From a candidate division SR1 bacterium (GTDB lineage Bacteria; Patescibacteriota; Gracilibacteria; Absconditabacterales; Absconditicoccaceae), in contig JAPLUV010000022.1 of NCBI GenBank assembly GCA_026397395.1, positions 12,226 to 48,358 on the forward strand: DNA of 36,133 nt. Direction: 5' to 3'. The stretch's first letter is position 1. Every line of letters starts with the position of its first letter. The position numbers and the translations under genes are program-made. The notes under the pieces were generated by a model, which saw nothing but the letters and a program-made list of their open reading frames with translations, ran no database searches and had not been told where the DNA came from. Below, in pieces: positions 1 to 8,515 of this stretch.

Positions 1-1484
1 TTGTTGCTAAATCCGAGTTTTGCAAAATCTTTCTTCACATATTCAGCACTGCTTCTTCTATGATTTGTCGGTCCTGCTAAGATTGCCTTAATTTCTTCTC
101 TGCTCAATCCCTCTTCATAGGCATCAAATTGATCTACCTTGCCGACATCGTGGTACAGCATGGCAAATCTCACGAGATAATCCTTATTTAACTTCTGTAA
201 TTCAAAAAGAGTTAACATCGTATGCGCATACCCATCAAATGGATGGTATCTGACAGGTTGTTCCACGTTCTTCGTCTCCATCAACGCAGGAAATAATATT
301 GGCAGTAATTTTGCTTCGTCGAGTAAACTTATAAACCCAAAGGGATTGCCAGCTATAAATGATTTACTCAACTCATCCTTAATTCTCTCCTTAGCTACAT
401 GATCCAAGAGTGCACTATTTTTTTTGATACTATTCCAAGTCTCTTTTACAAAATCAAAAAGCACAACAGGCTCACTTTTTTTCTTATCATGTTTCAATGT
501 TTCCATTTTTCCATATTTCAATTTCTCGTTAATTACACTTACGAACCTTAATGCTCTAATCATCCTCAGCGCATCTTCGGTAAATCTCTTGTCCGGATCG
601 CCCACAGCTCTCAATTTTCTCTTGATAATATCTTGCATACCCTGACTTGGATCTATAATGAATTTTAGCGTTCCACGTGTAACGTTTCACGTTCAACGTT
701 TGGTAGAAATAATATGATTTTCTGTAAGTTGATTAGTAAGAAAAGAAAGTTCATCTTTTTGAAATATTCCATCAGCAAATAATTTTTCAATAATATTTGG
801 ACTTTGTAGAATAAACAAATTTTCATTCGCGATATACAGAAAGCCATATTTATTTAGCTTGGAAACCAATTCATCATCATTTTTTATCACAGTTGCTGAC
901 TTACTTATTTTGAGCGGAGCGTGTTTGGTGGAATAATAATAAATACAATTCACGGTAAAATCTCTTCTCATCGCATCAAGCAAAATATCATTACTTCGCG
1001 TAATTTCTCCTGGGTGTCTGAAATCTTCATAATTACCTTCGGTTCTCAAGGGCGTTAGCTCGTACTTCACCAGTCCATCAGGTCATCAAGTCGTCAAGTC
1101 TTCAGGTCTATCAAGTCATTTGACTTTATGGGCTTTCGACTTTACAGACTTTACAGACTTCTTGCGAATAAGTGTAATTGTTCAAAACTTTTCAGTAATG
1201 AAATGGGATAGTCCCGTGGTATCGATATTCTTGTATATATCGGTTGGTTTGCCTGCCATCGTAAAGTCTACGTCGATAGGGGAGTTCTCCGTTCACAGAA
1301 GCAAATCTCTGATACAGCCACCAACCAGAAAAAGAGTATTCTGCTTTTTTACCGTATGGGAATTCTTCCCATAGACAGAAGCGACGTTAAAGTTCTTTGT
1401 TGAACTTTTTGCGTCTTTTTCTGTTCTTTTCTGCAGAAAGGCGATGTGTGTATCTAAGATAGAGAGTTTATCGAAGTGAATCAT
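1..1484 (-). CDS. cca: CCA-adding tRNA nucleotidyltransferase with HD domain, 3' end cut by window edge
   Basis: Adds or repairs the 3' CCA of tRNAs. Reading from 1484 with TGA as Gly, the frame stays open to the window edge. The N-terminal class II nucleotidyltransferase head has FLVGGCIRDLLLG and the metal-binding IDVDF (near 1264-1277). The neck has RRDFTVNC (near 960) and RFTEDALRMIRALRF (near 540-580). An HD-domain motif, YHDVGKV (near 140-165), lies close to the window edge. Several Gly codons are TGA, including the one after RDLLL. Two stretches between conserved blocks (1082-1163 and 664-699) are made of short repeats that are intergenic elsewhere, yet stay in frame, giving low-complexity Lys/Ser/Val and Thr/Gly segments. 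The ATG at 1484 precedes the head at a normal distance. The C-terminus lies outside the window. Whether the enzyme adds CCA or only A cannot be told from this. Confidence 0.9.
664..699. repeat. Short AACGT-rich repeat insertion inside cca
   Basis: Alternating AACGT/CACGT/GTTCAACGTT words form a partly palindromic 36-bp block between two conserved segments of the CCA-adding enzyme. It is translated (minus strand) as a Thr/Gly/Arg-rich linker with two TGA-coded glycines. The adjacent conserved part resumes at FIIDPSQGM. Confidence 0.55.
1082..1163. repeat. AAGTC/GACTTT short-word repeat inside cca
   Basis: Tandem degenerate words (TCAAGTC, CTTTACAGA) fill about 80 bp. The same wording occurs in spacers at 8379-8425 and 14869-14906, all three sharing a core close to CTTTCGACTTTACAGAC. 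Here it lies inside a coding region and is read as KSVKSVKS-type sequence plus four TGA-coded glycines. No TAA or TAG falls in the coding frame. Confidence 0.7.
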
Positions 1485-1625
1485 AAAAAATAAATTAAGA
1501 ATTAAGAGTTAAGAATTCCAATTGAGTTTATAAGCAAAATCGAGCCATTTTCAAGAAAATAAAAAACGGTGGTTTTGCGCAAGTAAGTATGTATAAAGGC
1601 AACAGTTTATTTTTTTATATATTTC

Positions 1626-2777
1626 ATGTCCCAAAAACTTCGCATAGCCATTGTCTGCGACGCTATTGATGATAGCGCACTTGGTGGCTCATTTATCTCA
1701 GGTAAAAGATTTGCTGCATGACTGGCAAAAGCTGGACATGAGATTGTTCGAATTACATCAAAATTTAGAGAAAATAGAAAAGAGGAATTTTCCTATGCCA
1801 AGAAGATCTATGAATTTCCTCACTTACCAAAAATAGGAGCATATGGAGTTCGTTTCTGATATACCTCTGCGGCTCGTTTGACCAAAATTTTTCAAAGTGA
1901 AAACATTGATATCGTCTATAGTATCCATCCAGCCATTCTTGCTCGACAAGCTGTGCGTGCTGCCAAGAGATTACATATTCCTATTGTGAGTCATTCGCAT
2001 ACGTTGCCGGATCTTATTCTTCCCTGATTCCCTCTCTTCTTAGTAAAAATAGTAAAAAAAGTTCTGGCGTTTCTCTACAAAAGATATGATGGAATTATTT
2101 ACCCTACAGAGTTTTTGCTCCAGAAATATAGAGATTGTTATTTCAAAATGCCACAAGTGGCGATAGGAAATGGTGTAGATACAGCTATTTTTACTCCTAG
2201 TGAGAAAGGAAACAACGAACACTTCACCTTGTTGTCTGTTGCGAGATTGGAACAAGCAAAAAATCCAATCGTGATTTTGGACGCATTACATATCCTTCAT
2301 ACACAAAAAAAATTAGAGAAACATATTCGCTGCATTTTCGTAGGTAGCTGACCCTTAGAGAAAAAATTACACAACATAACTGCTGAATATGGATTGACAG
2401 ACATCGTAACGTTCACGTGAAGACTTCCTGCCGCGTCAGCTCGTATAGTCAAAACGTATCAAAATGCTTCAGTGTTCGTCTTACCATCGCTTTTTGAAAC
2501 AGAGGGAATGGTCGCTATGGAAGCCATGGCTTGCTGATGTCCATTATTAGTTGCTAACAGTCCATCAAGCGCAGCCAAGGATTTTGTCCACAATAATGGT
2601 TATACCTTCGATCCACATAATGCACAAGAATTGGCGGACAAAATAGAAAAGCTCAGCACCAATTCTGATCTTTGTGAAATCATGCGCAATGTGAGCATTG
2701 AAGAGGCACAAAAATATTCCTTTACTACAAGTGTAGAAAAATTAGAATCGTTTCTGTCATCTTTTGTAAGCAAATAA
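1626..2777 (+). CDS. GT4-family glycosyltransferase (GT-B fold)
   Basis: 383 aa; predicted to transfer a sugar from a nucleotide-sugar donor to an envelope glycolipid or polysaccharide. The N-terminal Rossmann half starts KLRIAIVCDAIDDSALGGSF, the usual GT4 acceptor-side opening. The C-terminal half has FTLLSVARLEQAKNP and then the donor-site signature ETEGMVAMEAMACGCP (near 2500-2540), with the E-x7-E spacing of GT4 enzymes. The frame crosses several TGA codons (for example at 1727, 1857, 2025, 2349 and 2535), each at a plausible Gly, including the one in the ACGCP motif. It ends on TAA, 25 nt before the DedA-like gene, so the two are probably co-transcribed. Acceptor and sugar are unknown. 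No Shine-Dalgarno sequence precedes the ATG; the leader is T-rich. Confidence 0.88.
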
Positions 2778-2802
2778 TATTTATCTTCTTGTTTTACTTT
2801 CT

Positions 2803-3486
2803 ATGGACTGAGCTGTAGTATTACTTCTCAAATACAAGTATCTCATCATGCTCGCACTGATGATCATGGAAGGACCGGCGGTCGCATTTGTCTCGGCATT
2901 TATGGCGGCGCAGGGAATTTTCTCCTTCGGTTTAGTATATCTCTTTTCTATTATAGGAGATTTGATAGGAGATCTTGGTTGGTATCGAGTAGGAAGATTT
3001 GCCAGAAGATCTGGAGCAACGGAACTCTTGGAAAAAGAAAAACAGTGAATCAAAATAGATAAAAAAGTATTGAAGCGAAGAGCTCGCTTCGGTCTGCGAG
3101 TAGCTACGAAAATTTATAAATTAGAAAAAAAATCAGTCTTCAATTATATTCATGAGAAGATGAATAAAAATTTTTTTCTTGCTTTGTTTATCGTTAAAGT
3201 TACGCCGCCGTTATCGGCTCCTGGGCATCTTGCTTTTTGATTTTTCAAAATTCCTTTTCGTAAATTTTTTACCAACACGCTGATTCTCTGTTTTTTACTT
3301 GAATCTATTTTTCTTAACTTAGGTTACTTTAGTAGTATGTCGATCAATACCTTCAAAAATAATTTAGACGTCATATGACTTACTATTAGTATCGTGGTTA
3401 TCGGATGAATAGCATTATTAGCAGCCTTTTTTATTATCAAAAGAATTAGGAAATACTCCAGACTTAAGACGAAAGAACTAAAATAA
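2803..3486 (+). CDS. DedA/SNARE-associated family integral membrane protein
   Basis: 227 aa. DedA proteins are multi-pass inner-membrane proteins linked to lipid (undecaprenyl phosphate or phospholipid) flipping. The N-terminal hydrophobic stretch carries MIMEGPAVAFVSAF, matching the family E-G-P segment. The next membrane block has IGDLIGDLGWYRVGRF, the conserved GD..GD..Y.GR-like element. KVTPPLSAPGH in the second half corresponds to the R/K-P.R...PG motif. Five Gly codons are TGA, the first being codon 3. The start at 2803 adds 15 residues to the next in-frame ATG and is preferred because it restores the first membrane helix. It sits between two glycosyltransferases, which supports a role in envelope lipid handling. 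Confidence 0.75.
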
Positions 3487-3506
3487 TTTTATATCTATAT
3501 GTTTTT

Positions 3507-4631
3507 ATGAAAAAGAAATTTCTTTTCCTCTATATCCAAGCAGGAGGAGGTCATATCTCAGCAGCTAGAGCAATCGCAAGATATATGGATCAACATTACG
3601 CTGAAACCGTAGATCCAGTCTTGATTGATGGATTTACCGAAGCTCCACGATGGTTGAAGAAAATAATTATTGATGGCTACAAAGCGTCACAGACTACTGG
3701 ACAACGGGTGTATGAATTGTTGTATCGGCTCAACGAACAACGGTTGTTTGCCAAAATTTCTCAAATGCTGTTATGCCGATTCGTCCAAGGATATATCAAG
3801 AAAGTCATTCTCCAACAACGCCCAACGCAGATGGTGATTCTGCATTTTTTCTTAGTCAGACCTACCATTAAGATGTTAAAAAAACTCAAGATAGATATTC
3901 CCGTTACCACAATTATTACCGATCCTTTCACGATCAATAGACTTCGAGTTATAGAAAAGGATGTAGATTACATTGTATTTTCTGAGAGAGCAAGAAATAC
4001 GGCAGTCAAGAGAGGGGTTCCTCATCATAAGATTAGAATCCATCCGACTATTCTCAAACAAGAATTTAATCAGCCACTTTCAGCCGAGCAAATTATTGAA
4101 AAGAAAAAATCATTCGGTCTATCTTTAGAACAAAAAACTATCTTTATTATGTGAGCAGGGGATGGCATCCCAAAAGGAGAAAAAATTTTACAGGAATTAG
4201 TTGATACCAAAGTCGATGGGCAGATTATGATCGTTTGTGGTAAGAATCAAAAGCTCGAGCGTCAAGCGAACAAGATCGCTTCGCTCCATCCAGAATATAT
4301 CATCAAGGTATTTGGCTTTGTAGATTTTATGTATGACTTGGTAAATATTTCCGATATTATTATCACCAAATGATGACCAGCGACCATTATGGAAATCCTG
4401 ATGATGAAAAAAATCCCGGTCATCAATAGCTATATCCGATGACAGGAAAAATGAAATATGGAATTTGTCGTCGACAACAATGTTGGCTTCTACGAACCTA
4501 ATGTGCATAAGATGGTAAAGATCGTCCATGATATGATGCAATCAGATTTTTCCGTCTATCATGACAATATTCATAAGCTCCAGCTCAGAAATGGAACCGA
4601 GGAAGTGGCCGAGTATTTAATGAAAAAATAG
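3507..4631 (+). CDS. MGDG synthase/UgtP-like glycosyltransferase (GT28 type)
   Basis: 374 aa. The N-terminal domain has YIQAGGGHISAARAIARY, the diacylglycerol glycosyltransferase version of the MurG glycine loop. The middle has TTIITDPFTINRL, and the C-terminal half has IFIMGAGDG (first Gly TGA) followed by VFGFVDFMYDLVNISDIIITKGG. The two consecutive glycines of the donor-binding ITKGGPATIMEIL motif are both TGA (4370-4375). In the standard code the protein would break after 215 aa, before its donor site. Homologues make mono- or di-glucosyl/galactosyl diacylglycerol; the sugar cannot be read from the sequence. It is 20 nt downstream of the DedA-like gene and probably the last gene of that operon, because a fresh promoter starts at its stop codon. 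Confidence 0.85.
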
Positions 4632-4659
4632 TTGATTTTTGTCCCTATATTACTATAAG
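4632..4659 (+). promoter_or_regulatory. Sigma70-type promoter for the tRNA-like unit
   Basis: TTGATT at 4632-4637, a 16-nt spacer, then TATAAG at 4654-4659. It directly abuts the upstream stop codon. Predicted transcription start is near 4666, 30 nt before the tRNA-like sequence. Confidence 0.55.
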
Positions 4660-4695
4660 ATTGGTCGTTGCCTTTTTTTTGTAAAAGAAATATAT

Positions 4696-4740
4696 GGGTG
4701 AGTAGCTCAATTGGCTAGAGCCGGATTCCCCGCTCGCCTA
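4696..4740 (+). pseudogene. tRNA remnant lacking the anticodon arm (45 nt)
   Basis: The 5' GGGTGAG and 3' CTCGCCT pair over all seven acceptor positions (two G-U). They are followed by a perfect four-base D-stem (GCTC/GAGC) with loop AATTGGCTA and closed by a discriminator A. Between them the anticodon arm, variable region and most of the T-arm are absent; only ATTCCCCG remains of a T-arm 3' side, able to form a three-pair mini hairpin with CGG. It cannot decode. It most likely arose by an internal deletion of about 30 nt in a normal tRNA gene. A promoter lies just upstream and a terminator just downstream, so it may still be transcribed. An assembly error is possible. Confidence 0.6.
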
Positions 4741-4747
4741 AAGAAAA

Positions 4748-4775
4748 TTATCTGATGCAATTCAGATTTTTTTTA
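4748..4775 (+). terminator. Intrinsic terminator after the tRNA-like sequence
   Basis: Six-pair stem ATCTGA/TCAGAT around a six-base loop, followed by an eight-T run from 4767. Confidence 0.65.
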
Positions 4776-4814
4776 TTTATTTTTGTTTCCCCTTTCATTT
4801 TCCCTCCAAATCTA

Positions 4815-4923
4815 TATAAGGGTAAGCGAGAATTCGTAATTCTTAATCCTTAATTCCGAGCCGAAGGCGAGTCCCGCTTCAGCGGGATTAATTCTATATT
4901 CTGAATTTTACACTCTACATTAA
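4815..4923. repeat. Spacer built from short dispersed repeats ahead of obg
   Basis: AATTCGTAATTCTTAATCC-type words, a compact hairpin TCCCGC-TTCA-GCGGGA at about 4872-4887, then ATTCTGAATTTTACACTCTACATT. The last part is found inverted at 12060-12092 after another gene, and the first part resembles 1490-1515. No gene is seen here. Confidence 0.5.
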
Positions 4924-4927
4924 TAAG

Positions 4928-6430
4928 ATGCGTTTTTATGATGAAATAACTATCCACGTCCAATCAGGCCAAGGCGGTAACGGAATCGTTACCGGAAGAA
5001 GAGAATTGGGCATCCCATTTGGCGGACCATCTGGCGGTAATGGGGGAAAATGAGGCTCCATTATCCTCAAGGCATCCAAGGACGAAAATACCCTGATCGC
5101 CTACAGATACAAAGCACTCTTCAAAGCCAGATATGGCGAACCTGGCAGATCCAAGGACCAATATGGTGCCAATGCCGAAGATATTACCCTTATTGTCCCT
5201 GTCGGCACATTGATCAGAGACAAGCATACGGGCGAATTATTACACGCATTTGCCAAAGACGGCGAAGAGCGAACCGCAGTGGAATGATGAGAATGAGGCG
5301 TCGGAAATATGCACTTCAAGGATGCAGTCAATCAGTATCCCAATTTTTCCTTACTCGGAGAACCAGGACACAAAAAAGATATTGTATTGGAATTGCAATT
5401 GCTAGCTGATGTCGCATTGATTGGCGCGCCAAGCGTTGGGAAATCCAGCATTATCAACAGCATCTCAAATACCAAAGCGAAAGTAGCCGATTATCCCTTC
5501 ACCACGCTTGCACCTAATCTATGATCCGTGAAACAAGATGATCAGACCTTCAATGTGATAGATATTCCAGGACTTATTAAATGAGCGGCCGAGGGAAAAG
5601 GTCTGTGAAATGCCTTCTTGCGTCATATATTGAAATCCAGAATTTTTTGTATCGTCTTAGATATTGCGAGATATGATAAGGGCGTGACCGAGGCGACGGA
5701 CTTGCTTGAAGAAATTTTCCAATATATTCAGACCAAATTTGATCCTAATCTCGATGATGACATCGTAGAGCTGGATATCGATATCAAGGTTGATGGCACC
5801 ATGATTACTTTGTTTGCTTATCATGATGAGAAAGTGGTTTTGGAAAAAAGATTAATCTTCGTGATCAACAAATACGATCTCGTGAACGACAAGGAAATTC
5901 TCAAAGAGTATACGGACGAACTCAAAAATCAGTTAGTTTTGTTTTTTAAACAGAAAAAAATCTGAACCAAAGTCACGAAAAAAGTGTTGGACGAAAACCT
6001 GTTCACGATCTCCGCGGCAACACACTTCGGCATAGAATCATGGCTCAAGAGAGTAGTAACCTTGCTCCGAAACACCAAACCAGAAGAAGTCTACCAATTA
6101 GAAAATATTCCATTGGAAGATTACAAAGAAGACAAAAGAGAAATGATCGTAGAAGTAACGGACCATGAAAAGAAAGTTTTGCTCGAAGATGGATTCATCG
6201 ATCCAGGAACCTATGACTATGCGAAAGTGCGAGAAATTTCTCATGCAGAAATCTGCAAAATGGTACGAATGACATGGCGATGAAATCCAGAAGCTGAGAA
6301 CCATTTCTGGAAAGAAATGCACGACAAATGATTTCTTGAAACCTTGGAAATGGGCTGAGTAAATAAGTGAGATATTTTGAAAATCGTAAGTTATTATGAT
6401 GGGAAAGAAGATAGATATATTGTTTATTAA
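4928..6430 (+). CDS. obg: GTPase Obg/CgtA (ribosome biogenesis)
   Basis: 500 aa. Obg binds the 50S subunit and acts in its late maturation. The N-terminal glycine-rich Obg fold (about residues 1-158) begins [19 protein letters not shown]. The G domain has G1 GAPSVGKSS (about residue 163), G2 [12 protein letters not shown]3 DIPGLIKGAAEGKGLG, G4 NKYD (about 313) and G5 SAATHFG (about 361). The C-terminal OCT-type domain runs to the end ([14 protein letters not shown]). TGA codons fall on invariant glycines, two of them in G3. An insert of about 35 residues with DPNLDDD lies between G3 and G4. Reading TGA as stop would shatter the gene into at least six pieces. The real stop is TAA at 6428. ATG 4928 starts the Obg fold exactly. 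Confidence 0.95.
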
Positions 6431-6439
6431 AGTGAATCA

Positions 6440-6540
6440 CCCCCTTGCCCCTCTTTAGCAAAGAGGGGAGAACTCATTATAACAATTGAAATCCTCCTTT
6501 GCTAAAGGAGGTGGCGAACGAACGTGAGACGGAGGATTTT
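6440..6540. repeat. Double-hairpin MITE-like repeat
   Basis: A nine-pair palindrome (arms CCCCTCTTT / AAAGAGGGG, loop AGC, 6448-6468) is followed by an eight-pair palindrome (CCTCCTTT / AAAGGAGG, loop GCT, 6493-6511). An outer AAATCCTCC...GGAGGATTT inverted pair closes at about 6539. The TTTAGCAAA / TTTGCTAAA cores are inverted copies of one another. It resembles widespread non-autonomous palindromic elements and may also terminate obg. The GC-rich arms stand out from the AT-rich surroundings. Confidence 0.6.
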
Positions 6541-6558
6541 ATTTTTCAAAAGAATCCC

Positions 6559-6999
6559 ATGTTTACTATTCTAAATATAAGCGATTCAGACAAGCATCGG
6601 CAATCCGTCGTAGACGAGTACACGAAGCGTTTGTGAAAATCGATAAAAATCATAAATCTCAAGCCCAGCAAGAACGGATCCGTCCAGCAAATAATTGCTG
6701 CCGACACACAAAATATTATTACTCACTTGAGTAAATTTTCTGATACGCAAAAAATATTATTATCCAAAGAAGGAAAACAATTAGACACGATGCAACTTGT
6801 TTCTTTGATAAGAAATAAAGATATCGTCTTCATAATTGGCTGACCCTATGGATTAGATGAACCAGCATTAGCAAAATATATAGATAGCAACATTTCTTTT
6901 GGAGCTATCACCCTTCCTCACGGCTTAGCAAAAGTGACCTTATTGGAGCAATTATATAGAGTGGGAACTATTGAACAAGGGAAGTCATATCATTATTAA
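6559..6999 (+). CDS. rlmH: 23S rRNA (pseudouridine-1915 N3)-methyltransferase RlmH
   Basis: 146 aa, a normal length for this small SPOUT methyltransferase, which modifies helix 69 of 23S rRNA on 70S ribosomes. Family marks are the SAM-binding FIIGGPYGLDE (its first Gly is GGC and its second is TGA) and the C-terminal ITLPHGLAKVTLLEQLYR..TIEQGKSYHY. In RlmH the terminal YH(Y) is part of the active site. Two in-frame TGA codons are seen; the first follows KRL (near 6632). Start ATG 6559 gives the usual short beta strand MFTILNIS. It sits downstream of obg but is separated from it by the palindromic repeat. Confidence 0.93.
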
Positions 7000-7005
7000 A
7001 ATATA

Positions 7006-7034
7006 TTGACATTAACAAGGAAATACATATTATA
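7006..7034 (+). promoter_or_regulatory. Sigma70-type promoter with consensus -35
   Basis: TTGACA at 7006-7011, then a TATTAT/TATATA-rich -10 region from 7028, with 16-17 nt spacing. It precedes the small gene at 7091. Confidence 0.55.
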
Positions 7035-7090
7035 TATATATAATTTTTATGAAAAAAAATAATTATTAACCTAGAGAAAAATAAAAAAAC

Positions 7091-7525
7091 ATGAAAGCAA
7101 AAATTTTTACAACAACAAATACACCAAATGTATTTATGGTGTATAAAACAAACAAGGAAACAGAGATTGTAATCTTCTGTTTGGGAAATCATTTAGACTT
7201 TAAGTTCTTCATATTGAGCGATGAAGAGACTAAGGCGTTAACAAAACAATTAGTCTCATCGGATCCCATTGAATATTCAGATGCAAAAGTTTCACGCCTG
7301 ATTATTTATCAAGACAATCATCGTAGAAATTTTAAAATTAGGGAAGAATTCAAAGGGTCCATTGAGATAGCTCTTTCCCTTATCGAAATCGAAAAACTCA
7401 TCAAATTCCTTGAAGAATGATGAAGTCAGAACATTGTAATAATTAAACCTCTAGGGATTCCTGGGGGTTTAGTTTTTTTTCTTTTTGCAATTGCTGGAAA
7501 ATCATTTCTTGCTTGATTATTTTAG
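7091..7525 (+). CDS. Hypothetical protein with ambiguous 3' end
   Basis: Unrecognised. The first 109 codons give a compact mixed alpha/beta protein starting MKAKIFTTTNTPNVFMVYK and ending IEIEKLIKFLEE, without a signal peptide. Two adjacent TGA codons (7418-7423) follow. Under the glycine code the frame continues to TAG at 7523, adding a hydrophobic tail (GGSQNIVIIKPLGIPGG...). That tail is translated straight from an intrinsic terminator hairpin and its T-run, so it is probably not a real product. Either the tandem TGA acts as a stop here (recent transfer from a standard-code organism), or a frameshift reaches the TAATAA just downstream. The body contains no other TGA. Confidence 0.55.
7445..7480 (+). 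terminator. Strong intrinsic terminator
   Basis: An eleven-pair stem (AAACCTCTAGG with CCTGGGGGTTT, two G-U pairs, loop GATT) is followed by a run of eight T. It lies inside the frame of the upstream gene if TGA is read through. Confidence 0.75.
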
Positions 7526-7540
7526 ATAATTATGTATACT
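7513..7540 (+). promoter_or_regulatory. Sigma70-type promoter of the toxin-antitoxin operon
   Basis: TTGATT 7513-7518, 16-nt spacer, TATACT 7535-7540, with TG one base upstream of the -10. The antitoxin-like ATG is at 7571. Confidence 0.5.
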
Positions 7541-7570
7541 TTCCGTGTTTTATACTGGTAATACAACATA

Positions 7571-7792
7571 ATGGCTACACAGACAATCCAGTTGGCTATC
7601 CCAACGAAATATCAGAACATATTTGATAAGTCTTTTTTATCAAAAACTATTATGTCTTTGGAAGATTTTTTGGTAAAGTTGGGTATTGATAAAGATATGA
7701 TGAAGGAAATTATTCACATCAATCGCATGAAAAACGATATCCAAAATAAACATTATACCACTTCTCGCAAACTATGACGAAGTATAAAATAA
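7571..7792 (+). CDS. Putative antitoxin of a type II toxin-antitoxin pair
   Basis: 73 aa. The sequence (MATQTIQLAIPTKYQNIFDK then SLEDFLVKLGIDKDMMKEII) is small, helical and charged, as expected of an antitoxin, but matches no family I can name. In the standard code it would end at TGA 7775 with the classic four-base ATGA overlap with the next gene. With TGA as Gly it continues five residues (GRSIK) to TAA 7790, so the overlap becomes 19 nt. Function is inferred from its position before a RelE/ParE-like gene. A promoter lies at 7513-7540. Confidence 0.65.
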
Positions 7793-8109
7793 TTCAGACA
7801 GAATCATTCAAAAGATCATTGTATGATTTTTTGCTTACGGTAGCTCCTGATGATAAAAAACATTTTGTTGTCTTCCAGGAGCTTTTTGATATTGATCCAT
7901 TTAATACTCGCATCAAAACACATCTTATCTACAAGGACAAAAAAGCGAACCAAATATATAGCAGTTATATTACCAATAAAATTAGATTGATTCGATTGCT
8001 AAAATGAACTACAATTATCATTTTATACAAAGTCATGACTGACCATGATTATAACAAGATAAGAAAATTATTCCCTATGATTATAAAAATAGCAGACACC
8101 GTTAAATAG
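7774..8109 (+). CDS. RelE/ParE-superfamily toxin-like protein
   Basis: 111 aa. RelE/ParE folds are small mRNA endonucleases or gyrase poisons. Visible features are the N-terminal YKIIQTESFKRSLYDFL helix, a central strand region NKIRLIRLLKGTTIIILYKV, and HDYNKIRKLF near the end, a pattern like the family R-x-Y/I...V..H.DY core. The Gly in LLKGTT is TGA (8005), so the standard code would truncate the toxin in its beta sheet. It overlaps the upstream antitoxin-like gene by 19 nt. The stop is TAG. The exact target and subfamily are not decidable by eye. Confidence 0.65.
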
Positions 8110-8133
8110 TAAATTTGCTTTCGTAGAATCCCC

Positions 8134-8355
8134 ATGTGAACAAAAATCTATGTAGAAAATAATGGAATGTATGGTGCCGTCATTCACATCGGTAACGAGC
8201 ATATTTTTACCGTAGGGAAAGATTTTGACGAGCTATGAAAAAATATAGACGAAGCGATGATTTGTGCTTTTGGTAAGCAAGCAAAAAAACAATACAAGTT
8301 CAGCAAAACAAACCCATGATTAATTAAACTACGCAAAATAGCAGAGTGAAAATAA
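8134..8355 (+). CDS. Small HicB-like protein, only visible with UGA = Gly
   Basis: 73 aa. It starts ATG-TGA (Met-Gly) and contains three more TGA codons, so no ORF of useful size exists in the standard code. Translation gives MGTKIYVENNGMYGAVIHIG then FTVGKDFDELGKNIDEAM, resembling the G-x-shxEAl...NhcEAh rhythm of HicB/UPF0150 partial RNase H-fold antitoxins, although short. It lies 24 nt after the toxin-like gene and may be a third member of the same operon. The reading is supported by continuous hydrophobic/charged periodicity and a TAA stop. The family assignment is tentative. Confidence 0.55.
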
Positions 8356-8378
8356 TATATTTCAATTTACGAAAAATA

Positions 8379-8425
8379 GACTTTCGACTTTACAGACCTG
8401 ATAGACCTGACGGACTTGATAGACT
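8379..8425. repeat. GACTTT/GACCTGATA short-word repeat in spacer
   Basis: Tandem imperfect words (TAGACCTGA, CGGACTTGA) share a CTTTCGACTTTACAGAC core with the copy inside cca (1082-1163) and are related to 14869-14906. Confidence 0.65.
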
Positions 8426-8446
8426 GTTTTCATTTTTGCAATTACT

Positions 8447-8474
8447 TTGCAATTGCTGGGGGAATAATTATATT
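8447..8474 (+). promoter_or_regulatory. TTGCAA-type promoter
   Basis: TTGCAA 8447-8452, 16-nt spacer, TATATT 8469-8474. A second TTGCAATT lies 11 nt upstream (8436). The same TTGCAATTGC...TATATT layout recurs at 9065. Confidence 0.6.
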
Positions 8475-8515
8475 CTCATAAAAGAAAAATAAGTCAAATA
8501 TTAAAAAGAAACATT

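Noticed and set aside
8134-8355. Non-coding spacer between the toxin gene and the repeat
   Set aside because: Standard-code reading shows nothing, but with UGA = Gly a continuous 73-aa protein-like frame with a TAA stop appears.
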